Shown here: piece after piece, positions 1-5,335 of the stretch
Layout of the letters: each line of letters begins with the position of its first letter
Numbering within the stretch: position 1 is the first letter of the stretch
From: Desulfobacca acetoxidans
GTDB lineage: Bacteria; Desulfobacterota; Desulfobaccia; Desulfobaccales; 0-14-0-80-60-11
Direction of reading: 5' to 3'
Length of the DNA: 7,536 nt
NCBI GenBank assembly: GCA_022736495.1
Contig: DZCR01000153.1
Span: forward strand, 1 to 7,536
Notes under the pieces: generated by a model
What the model saw: only the letters and a program-made list of their open reading frames with translations
What the model was told of the DNA's origin: nothing
The model's database searches: none
Position numbers and translations under genes: made by a program

Positions 1-13
1 TGAGCACCCCAAG

Positions 14-66
14 GGTACTTCCTGCGGGGCGCATGAAAAGGCGCACGCCAACGCAGCCTTCGTGCC
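14..66. repeat. Nested hairpin, possible dispersed repeat
   Basis: An imperfect inverted repeat folds into one long hairpin. GGTAC (14-18) pairs with GTGCC (62-66), CTGCG (22-26) with CGCAG (52-56), and GCGC (29-32) with GCGC (41-44), leaving an eight-base loop. It is followed by a small palindrome, TGGCA-AA-TGCCA (76-87). The block is GC-rich while the next 100 bases are A-rich, so it stands apart in composition. No reading frame through it looks like a known protein. It could be the edge of an intergenic repeat, a terminator-like structure of a gene left of the window, or part of a decayed element. The pairing is seen directly; the repeat nature is inferred. Confidence 0.4.
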
Positions 67-236
67 TGTATTGACTGGCAAATGCCAAGCGATTGCAGGA
101 TTTAGGTTGCAGATAAAAAACCACGATACAACGGCAAAAACAAGGGGAGTATGGTACATTTGTTCTTCCACTCTCACAAAGCACAAAAAATCGCCAGACC
201 CCAAATTTTCTGACATTTAATCACAAGGATGAAAAA
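67..236. other. Intergenic leader upstream of the Nudix gene
   Basis: This A-rich, non-coding stretch contains no tRNA-like motif and no clear -35/-10 pair. The only translation signal that matters is AAGGAT at 225-230, six bases before the Nudix ATG. A 20-codon frame at 151-213 is preceded by GGGGAG, but with a gap of only one base, so it is not called as a gene. The promoter of the Nudix gene must lie here or further upstream, but I cannot place it. Confidence 0.4.
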
Positions 237-722
237 ATGTACACTCCAATCTTGGCCAGCCTGGGCTTTATCCTCTCCCCAGAGCGGCAGCACACCCTGC
301 TCATTCATCGAAACAGACGACACGCCGATCCCCATCTGGGAAAGTATAACGGATTGGGTGGGAAAATGGAACGGCATGAAGATATGGCCTCCTGCCTCAG
401 ACGGGAGATCCAGGAAGAATCAGGCCTGATCTGTGAAGAACTGTCATTGCGGGGAACCGTCAGTTGGCCGGGGTTTGGCCCTGATGGTGAAGACTGGTTC
501 GGCTTTATCTTCCGGATAGATCGTTTCAGCGGCATCCTCCAGCCTCAAAACGATGAGGGAGACCTGCAATGGCACCGGATTGATACGCTCCACCGCCTTC
601 CCATGTGGGAAGGCGACCGCTATTTTCTGGATATGGTTTTTGATGATGATCCCCGGATATTTTATGGCTGCATGCCCTATCATAACGGCCAGCCAGTGCA
701 CTGGAGCTATTCTCGAAACTGA
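237..722 (+). CDS. Nudix hydrolase, MTH1/MutT-like
   Basis: A 161-residue Nudix hydrolase, expected to cleave a nucleoside diphosphate-X substrate to NMP-X and phosphate or pyrophosphate in the cytoplasm. The complete Nudix box is present: G42, E48, R56-E57, E60-E61, G63 and L64, the metal-binding helix of the family. Around it the protein resembles mammalian MTH1 (NUDT1). NGLGGK at 38-43 matches its NGFGGK, and MWEGD at 123-127 lines up with its MWPDD base-recognition segment. Of the two recognition aspartates of MTH1, the second is kept (D127) and the first is replaced by glycine (G126), so preference for 8-oxo or 2-hydroxy purines is possible but unproven. The ATG at 237 has AAGGAT six bases upstream. 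The length is normal for a single-domain Nudix protein. The next gene starts 103 bases downstream behind its own promoter, so this is probably a separate unit. Confidence 0.9.
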   Translation: MYTPILASLGFILSPERQHTLLIHRNRRHADPHLGKYNGLGGKMERHEDMASCLRREIQEESGLICEELSLRGTVSWPGFGPDGEDWFGFIFRIDRFSGILQPQNDEGDLQWHRIDTLHRLPMWEGDRYFLDMVFDDDPRIFYGCMPYHNGQPVHWSYSRN

Positions 723-734
723 TCGGGTTAATCC

Positions 735-763
735 TTGCGATGATACGAGGGGGCGAGTATACT
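735..763 (+). promoter_or_regulatory. Sigma-70-type promoter for zapB-zapA
   Basis: TTGCGA (735-740) and TATACT (758-763) are separated by exactly 17 bases, a near-consensus housekeeping promoter. The predicted transcript start is near 770, giving a leader of about 55 bases before the zapB-like ATG. It is the best promoter match between the Nudix gene and the cell-division pair and suggests that those are separate transcription units. Confidence 0.65.
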
Positions 764-774
764 GAAATAAGATT

Positions 775-794
775 GAAAAAGAGCCTCTTTTTTC
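775..794 (+). other. A/T hairpin in the zapB leader
   Basis: Five As plus GAG are followed, after a single C, by CTC plus six Ts and bounded by G775 and C794, giving an almost perfect hairpin. It begins about five bases after the predicted transcript start. It could stabilise the 5' end of the zapB-zapA mRNA. It could also act as a weak intrinsic terminator for transcripts coming from the Nudix gene, since it ends in a T run. The structure is seen directly; the function is not known. Confidence 0.4.
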
Positions 795-825
795 ATGGAT
801 AACAACCAATTCAGGAGCAATAAAT

Positions 826-1125
826 ATGCAAGAAGAAAAAGAACTCGCACGACTGGAAGATATAGTGGCCAAGCTTTTAACACGATTTAATACCTTGCAG
901 GCCGATAAAAAAAAAGTTGATGACCTGTTAGTGCAACGGGAAGCCACCATTTCCACCCTGCAGGATGAACTGGCGGGCCTCAAGGATGAAAGAGGAGCGA
1001 TCGGCAGTCGGGTTTCCAACCTGCTTGACCAGATAGAGGCCTGGGAAGCCAGCGCCGTCACCGACGATGATACCGGGGACACTGAACAAAGCCCTGAAGG
1101 TGGCGTGCAGGGCACCCTGTTTTAA
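826..1125 (+). CDS. zapB: ZapB-like cell division coiled-coil protein
   Basis: A 99-residue cytoplasmic protein. About residues 3-72 form a continuous heptad-rich coiled coil with no membrane segment. An acidic flexible tail follows (TDDDTGDTEQ) and the protein ends in QGTLF. E. coli ZapB is an 81-residue pure coiled coil that joins ZapA at the Z-ring. Sequence similarity in this family is low, so the call rests on size, coiled coil and the position directly before zapA with a nine-base gap. The ATG has AGGAG (813-817) at an eight-base spacing. The gene shares the promoter at 735-763 with zapA. The tail beyond the coiled coil is longer than in E. coli ZapB. It may be a related but distinct Z-ring or coiled-coil factor. 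Confidence 0.65.
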   Translation: MQEEKELARLEDIVAKLLTRFNTLQADKKKVDDLLVQREATISTLQDELAGLKDERGAIGSRVSNLLDQIEAWEASAVTDDDTGDTEQSPEGGVQGTLF

Positions 1126-1134
1126 GGTGCTGAG

Positions 1135-1461
1135 TTGGAAAGACTGGTTCGGTTTGAACTTTTAGGTCAGATATATTCCTTTTATACGGCGGCCCCTGAA
1201 AATGAGGTGACAGAGGCTGTTGCCCTGGTACAGAAGGCAGTGACCGAAAATATATCCGGCCCGGCCGGGGCCATTGCCGCCACCAAGGCGGCCATTGTAA
1301 CGGCCCTGAACATTGCTTCGCAGCACATTGCCTTAAAGATACAATACGAAGACTACAAACGGGAGACGGAACAGCGTATCCGCCTGCTCACACAGCAGAT
1401 TGACCTGGGGCTTTCTGCGGAAAAAAGGAAGGATGAAGGAGAAGATTCCTTTTCTCTTTGA
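1135..1461 (+). CDS. zapA: Cell division protein ZapA
   Basis: A 108-residue ZapA-family protein, which binds and bundles FtsZ filaments at midcell. The N-terminal part (1-45) carries the short beta-strand start (VRFELLGQIYSFYT) followed by a helix. Residues 50-66 (KAAIVTALNIASQHIAL) match the typical ZapA segment rich in A and L with an ALNIA core. Residues 67-97 form the C-terminal coiled coil used for dimers and tetramers, and the last ten are an acidic tail. The start is TTG at 1135, chosen because AAGGTG (1124-1129) lies five bases upstream and no in-frame ATG exists nearby. That site overlaps the stop codon of the zapB-like gene, so the pair is probably translationally coupled. The zapA stop overlaps the promoter of the downstream 6S-like RNA. 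Confidence 0.85.
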   Translation: MERLVRFELLGQIYSFYTAAPENEVTEAVALVQKAVTENISGPAGAIAATKAAIVTALNIASQHIALKIQYEDYKRETEQRIRLLTQQIDLGLSAEKRKDEGEDSFSL

Positions 1462-1484
1462 TTTCCCTGAAACCATGTTATAAT
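1458..1484 (+). promoter_or_regulatory. Promoter of the 6S-like RNA
   Basis: A perfect -10 box TATAAT lies at 1479-1484. The -35 candidate is TTTGAT (1457-1462, 16-base spacing) or TTGATT (1458-1463, 15-base spacing); either overlaps the zapA stop codon. The predicted start, about seven bases after the -10 box, is 1491. That coincides with the outer end of the closing stem of the RNA below (1492 pairs with 1706), which supports both calls independently. Confidence 0.65.
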
Positions 1485-1490
1485 CACTCT

Positions 1491-1706
1491 GCTTAGAATA
1501 AGATCAATTCGGATGGGCGGAAAGAGGGGCCTACCCGAAAAGTTTTGCACCAGATTTTTGATATTTTATTTTTTCCCTGCCCTGTTGGTGATCAGCAGAG
1601 TGTTGAGCCAACTCTCACAAAAAGGGTGCCTTTGCGGTTTTCAAAAAGAAAATTGCTCGTCAATTTTCTCGATGAGGCCTTGAGTTCTACCCACCTATTT
1701 ATTAGG
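1491..1706 (+). ncRNA. ssrS: 6S RNA (SsrS) candidate
   Basis: 6S RNA mimics an open promoter and sequesters the housekeeping RNA polymerase in stationary phase. Seen here: a long closing stem in which 1511-1532 pairs with 1675-1695. GG(A)TGGG pairs with CCCACC, GGAA with TTCT, and GGGGCCT with AGGCCTT, interrupted only by a bulge, one mismatch and a 3x3 loop. An outer AU-rich extension (CTTA and ATAA with TTAT and TAGG) reaches 1492/1706. Inside is a large bubble. Its 3' side holds a nine-pair hairpin (1647-1669, loop CTCGT), placed like the small 3'-side hairpin of E. coli 6S. A terminal arm uses GCACC (1547-1551) with GGTGC (1625-1629) and GTTGG with CCAAC; its GTTGGTGA matches the E. coli terminal arm. 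The position directly after zapA is the known E. coli arrangement. The exact 3' end is uncertain. No coding function is proposed. Confidence 0.75.
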
Positions 1707-2281
1707 TTTAATCATCCTGCTGACACGGCAGGGTGGGGATTTTATACCAGGAAAAGCGGGGGACAACCTGCCTTTCTGTTTTTATATCCAGAACGCCTCA
1801 CACCCCTCTACCCCTTCGGCCATCCCCGTGATGACCGACCGAAATAGAGGAGGGCAACTGGAATTCATCTGCAAAATCGTTGATAACTGTAGAAATGACG
1901 CTGAACATACCAGTCAAGTTCGGGAAGAAAAAGACTATTGAAACAATGAGTTAAGGCGGTCAACAAGAAACTTTTCTGATTTATTACAGACGCTTGACTG
2001 ATTTTTATATAAACAGTTCCACATTCACGGGCCGTTCACCGAATGAATTGGCCCGCCGCACCTGCTCTTTGTGTGACCCTATTTTATTGAGTGAATGTTG
2101 AATTGTGTGATAAGAGAATAGAGGCAGGCCCCGCTTTCCTCTGAATTTTTGTTACCAGCTTTTTCCTCCATCCTTCCTGCGTGTGTTCCTCTTCGGTGGC
2201 CTGATCTTCACTTCAGCCACAGCCTTTTTTTATCTCCTGTTATCAAGCTGATATTGCCCATATTACAAGGGTTAATGATCT
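1707..2281 (+). other. Gene-free, hairpin-rich region before rny
   Basis: No convincing gene, tRNA or known riboswitch is visible. Structures seen: CCTGC (1716-1720) with GCAGG (1728-1732), a possible weak terminator for the 6S-like RNA because GTGGGG and then ATTTTAT follow; a branched hairpin at 1803-1853; an eight-base inverted repeat CAGTCAAG (1911-1918) with CTTGACTG (1993-2000); and a hairpin at 2028-2055 with a CGGGCC/GGCCCG stem. A weak promoter for rny may be TTGAGT (2087-2092) with ATAAGA (2110-2115) at 17 bases, but the -10 box is poor. The region from about 2120 to 2260 is pyrimidine-rich and would form a long rny leader. Whether it regulates rny cannot be told from the sequence. 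Confidence 0.4.
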
Positions 2282-3859
2282 ATGGAATTCTTCAGCCAGC
2301 CGTATTTTCTGCTGTTAACCGGCAGTCTTACCGGCATTATTACGGGCATTATCGGCGGTTTTTTCTTACGCAAACGATTTGTCGAAAATCATCGAACCAA
2401 CATTGAAATTCAAGGTAAGCAACTGATCGAGAACGCGCTTTTTGAATCTGAACGAATCAAAAAGGATGCGATATTACAGAGCAAAGAAGCGGCCTACCAG
2501 GTAAAACAGGCCGTTGAAGAAGAGATTCGGGCCGACAAGGCCGACTTGAAAGACGAACGGCGCCAGCTTGGGGAAAAAAAAGAGCAGCTCAAACGGGAAC
2601 AGGAGGGTCTGAATAACCGGGAGCAGGAGCTTCAGAACGGCGAGGACGGTCTGCAACAACAGAAAGATTCTCTGCAAAAAAAGAATAAAGAAGTCGAACA
2701 GCTTATCCTGCATCAACGCAACGAACTGGAAAAAATAGCCGGCATCAATAGGGAAGAGGCCAAAAAACTCCTGATGGACTCCATGGAGAGTGAGGCGCGC
2801 ATGCAGGCGGCCAAAAGACTGGCCCGTATTGAACAGGAAATGAAGATGGAGGCGGATAAGAAAGGAAAAAATATCCTGGCCCTGGCCATCTCCCGTTATG
2901 CCGGCGACTATGTTGCCGATAAAACCGTCTCCATGGTGCCCCTGCCCAACGATGAAATGAAGGGGCGCATCATTGGCCGTGAAGGCAGGAATATTCGGGC
3001 CATTGAGGCGGCCACCGGCATTGATATTATCATTGACGATACCCCCGAGGCCGTTATTTTGTCCGGCTTTAACCCGGTGCGCCGGGAGGTGGCCCGTCTG
3101 TCCATGCTGCAACTCATCAACGATGGGCGCATCCATCCGGCCCGCATTGAAGAAATCGTCGCCAAGGTCACCAAGGAACTGGATGTGACCATGCGCGAGG
3201 CCGGTGAGCAGGCCACCTTTGATGTGGGCGCCCATGGCGTTCATGCCGAACTCATCAACATCCTGGGCCGCCTGAAATATCGGACCAGCTACGGCCAGAA
3301 TGTCCTCCAGCACTCGCTGGAAGTGGCCTTTCTCTGCGGGATCATGGCGGCGGAACTGGGTATTGATGTCAAAATGGCCAAGCGGGCCGGCCTCCTCCAC
3401 GACATTGGCAAGGCCGTGGATCACGAGGTGGAAGGGTCGCATGCCATCATTGGCCGTGATCTGGCCAAAAAATACGGGGAGCCGGAAGAGGTTGTCTATG
3501 CGATCGGCGCCCACCATGAAGACCTGCCACCCCTGAGCGTTCTTGACATCCTGGTCCAGTCCGCCGACGCCCTCTCCGGCGCCCGCCCCGGGGCTCGCAA
3601 AGAGATGTTGCAAACCTATGTCAAGCGGCTGGAAGACCTGGAAAATATCGCCAACTCCTTTGAAGGGGTCGAAAAATCATACGCCATCCAAGCCGGACGA
3701 GATCTGCGCATTATTGTGGATTCCAAAAAAATCCAGGATGCCGAGGCCATCGTGCTCAGTCAGGATATTGCCAAGAGCATCGAAGCGCAACTCACCTACC
3801 CTGGACAGATTCGCGTCACCGTGATTCGTGAGACCCGGGCCGTGGAATTTGCCCGCTAA
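2282..3859 (+). CDS. rny: Ribonuclease Y
   Basis: A 525-residue RNase Y, the membrane-anchored endoribonuclease that starts mRNA decay. Domains in order: N-terminal membrane helix (about 8-29) followed by basic RKR; a long charged coiled coil (about 35-200); a KH RNA-binding domain (about 205-275) with the GREGRN loop at 232-237; and an HD phosphohydrolase domain (about 335-430). HD-domain metal and catalytic residues are visible: H344, H373-D374, H387, H411-H412 and D429. The C-terminal domain ends in TRAVEFAR. The length equals the usual size of about 520. The ATG has AAGGG ten bases upstream, slightly far, but no better start exists. The membrane helix directly follows the start, which supports it. 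Located between the 6S-like RNA and tyrS, it is probably transcribed from its own leader. Confidence 0.96.
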   Translation: MEFFSQPYFLLLTGSLTGIITGIIGGFFLRKRFVENHRTNIEIQGKQLIENALFESERIKKDAILQSKEAAYQVKQAVEEEIRADKADLKDERRQLGEKKEQLKREQEGLNNREQELQNGEDGLQQQKDSLQKKNKEVEQLILHQRNELEKIAGINREEAKKLLMDSMESEARMQAAKRLARIEQEMKMEADKKGKNILALAISRYAGDYVADKTVSMVPLPNDEMKGRIIGREGRNIRAIEAATGIDIIIDDTPEAVILSGFNPVRREVARLSMLQLINDGRIHPARIEEIVAKVTKELDVTMREAGEQATFDVGAHGVHAELINILGRLKYRTSYGQNVLQHSLEVAFLCGIMAAELGIDVKMAKRAGLLHDIGKAVDHEVEGSHAIIGRDLAKKYGEPEEVVYAIGAHHEDLPPLSVLDILVQSADALSGARPGARKEMLQTYVKRLEDLENIANSFEGVEKSYAIQAGRDLRIIVDSKKIQDAEAIVLSQDIAKSIEAQLTYPGQIRVTVIRETRAVEFAR

Positions 3860-3955
3860 GCCGTCGTTCAAAAATAACTCATACCTTTTTAGCTCCAAGA
3901 ACGGCATAATGGGCCGTAAAGAAATGAAAAAAAGTATGGGTTATTTCTTAACGGC
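3860..3955. repeat. Nested 96-bp inverted repeat between rny and tyrS
   Basis: Two arms of about 30 bases are imperfect inverted copies. On the left GCCGT, GTT, AATAAC, CATAC and TTTTT pair with AAAAA, GTATG, GTTATT and AACGGC on the right (about 3927-3955). The centre holds a second hairpin, ACGGC (3901-3905) with GCCGT (3913-3917). Because the GCCGT/ACGGC pair occurs twice, the sequence can also fold as two side-by-side hairpins. It is flanked by CTAAG on both sides (3856-3860 and 3958-3962), which resembles a five-base target duplication, and the left copy contains the rny stop codon. No transposase is present, so a MITE-like element or an mRNA-stabilising or terminating structure are both possible. 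Confidence 0.5.
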
Positions 3956-4006
3956 CCCTAAGGGGTGAAGGGGATCACATCCTTGCCAGGAGGCATTGTA
4001 TCTGCC

Positions 4007-5221
4007 ATGCAAAATAATATTGACCAACAGATGGCGCTCATTGAACGGGGAATCGTGGAGTGCATTTCCCGTGAAGAGCTGCGAAAGAAACTCGAAAAAT
4101 CAGCGGCCACCGGCATTCCCTTGCGGATCAAGGCCGGATTTGACCCCACCGCCCCTGATCTGCATCTGGGACACACGGTGCTTTTGCAAAAGCTGAAGCA
4201 TTTTCAGGATCTTGGCCATGACATCTATTTCCTGATTGGCGATTTTACCGGCATGATCGGCGATCCCACCGGTAAATCAGAGACCCGCAAGGCCCTGACC
4301 CGTGAAGATGTCGCCAGAAATGCCGAGAGCTACAAAGAGCAGGTCTTCAAAATTCTTGATCCCCAGAAAACCAAGGTCGTCTTTAACAGCCAGTGGCTGT
4401 CACAACTGGACTCTTTCGCCATGATTCGTCTGGCCTCGGAACTGACCGTCGCCCGCATGCTGGAGCGGGAGGATTTCAAGGTTCGGTTCCGCGCAGGCAG
4501 TCCCATTTCCATCCACGAATTTCTCTATCCCCTGATCCAGGGCTACGATTCCGTGGCCATTGAGGCCGATGTGGAACTGGGCGGCACCGATCAGTTGTTC
4601 AATCTGCTCATGGGACGAGATCTCCAACGATCCCGCCAGCAATCCCCGCAGGTGGTTCTCACCCTTCCGCTGCTGGAGGGCCTGGACGGGGTGAACAAGA
4701 TGAGCAAATCACTGGGGAATTATATCGGCATTACCGAATCGGCCACCGATATCTATGGCAAGCTGCTGTCCATCTCCGACCCCCTGATGTTTCGCTATTA
4801 TGAGCTGCTCAGTGACCTGGGAGCCGCTGAAATCGCGGCGCTCAGACAGGAGATGGAGAGCGGCGCCCGTCATCCCAAAGAGATCAAAAAACAGTTGGCC
4901 CGCGAACTGACGGCCCGCTTTCATTCCCCGGAGGCAGCGGCGCTGGCCGAGCAGAATTTTGAGCAGGTCTTTCAAAAAGGGGGGGTGCCCGATGATATCC
5001 CGGAAAAGCAGATGAGCGGAACGGAGGCTATCTGGCTGCCGCAACTGCTGGTGGATGCCGGTCTGGTCAGCTCGTCGTCGGATGGCCGGCGCATGATCCA
5101 GCAGAATGCCGTTTCCATCAATGGCAAAAAAATAAGCGATGTCAAAGCCGTGGTGGAACCACAGGGAGAGGTTCTGCTGAAGGTGGGAAAACTTCGCTAC
5201 TGCAAGGTCTGCTTTCGATAG
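4007..5221 (+). CDS. tyrS: Tyrosyl-tRNA synthetase
   Basis: A 404-residue class I aminoacyl-tRNA synthetase that charges tRNA-Tyr with tyrosine via tyrosyl-AMP in the cytoplasm. The Rossmann catalytic domain has the HIGH motif as HLGH (53-56), preceded by GFDPTAPDL, and the KMSKS loop intact at 231-235 ([13 protein letters not shown]). Typical TyrRS segments lie between them ([28 protein letters not shown]). The C-terminal S4-type RNA-binding domain (about 340-402) binds the tRNA. This is the TyrZ-like bacterial subgroup of about 400 residues. An in-frame GTG at 3965 would add 14 residues without family resemblance, so ATG 4007 is preferred. The strong AGGAGG (3988-3993) lies 13 bases upstream, longer than usual, leaving some doubt about the start. 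No T-box-like leader is seen. Confidence 0.95.
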   Translation: MQNNIDQQMALIERGIVECISREELRKKLEKSAATGIPLRIKAGFDPTAPDLHLGHTVLLQKLKHFQDLGHDIYFLIGDFTGMIGDPTGKSETRKALTREDVARNAESYKEQVFKILDPQKTKVVFNSQWLSQLDSFAMIRLASELTVARMLEREDFKVRFRAGSPISIHEFLYPLIQGYDSVAIEADVELGGTDQLFNLLMGRDLQRSRQQSPQVVLTLPLLEGLDGVNKMSKSLGNYIGITESATDIYGKLLSISDPLMFRYYELLSDLGAAEIAALRQEMESGARHPKEIKKQLARELTARFHSPEAAALAEQNFEQVFQKGGVPDDIPEKQMSGTEAIWLPQLLVDAGLVSSSSDGRRMIQQNAVSINGKKISDVKAVVEPQGEVLLKVGKLRYCKVCFR

Positions 5222-5335
5222 CCTTTTCGAACTTCTTCATTGATCCGGCTGGTCGTCACTGGGGGGCAAGAGGGCGGCCAGAGAATCACCAGAAATGACC
5301 AGCGCTGACGGCTGAACTGGAAGGCCGCCGGGCGA
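5222..5335. other. Convergent intergenic region
   Basis: This 114-base gap lies between the ends of two convergent genes. It contains an inverted repeat GCTGGTC (5248-5254) with GACCAGC (5297-5303), and GGCGGCC (5273-5279) that can pair with GGCCGCC (5323-5329). Neither is followed by a T run on either strand, so no classical rho-independent terminator can be called. Transcripts may run into each other or end by Rho. Confidence 0.4.

Noticed and set aside
76..90. Sigma-54-like TGGCA-N7-AAGC sequence
   Set aside because: The -12 element has AAGC instead of TTGC, and the match is explained by the small palindrome there.
151..213. 20-codon small frame before the Nudix gene
   Set aside because: The G-rich site before it is only one base from the ATG and the peptide has no recognisable feature.
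444..1115. Minus-strand open frame of 223 codons
   Set aside because: It runs across the Nudix and zapB-like genes and their promoter; its Ser/Arg-rich translation is typical of a shadow frame.
1545..1847. Plus-strand open frame of 100 codons
   Set aside because: It overlaps the 6S-like RNA, would need a TTG start with no ribosome-binding site, and shows no family resemblance.
1862..2280. Search for tRNA or known riboswitches
   Set aside because: No T-loop GTTCGA-type motif, no acceptor-stem pairing with CCA, and no recognisable riboswitch core were seen.
2149..2406. Plus-strand open frame overlapping the start of rny
   Set aside because: No ribosome-binding site, overlaps the rny membrane-anchor codons in another frame, and looks like low-complexity hydrophobic shadow.
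2474..3613. Long minus-strand open frame of 379 codons
   Set aside because: It lies wholly antisense to rny, whose domains are unmistakable, and its translation shows no known domain.
5222..5335. Rho-independent terminator between the convergent genes
   Set aside because: The inverted repeats present lack a T run on either strand.
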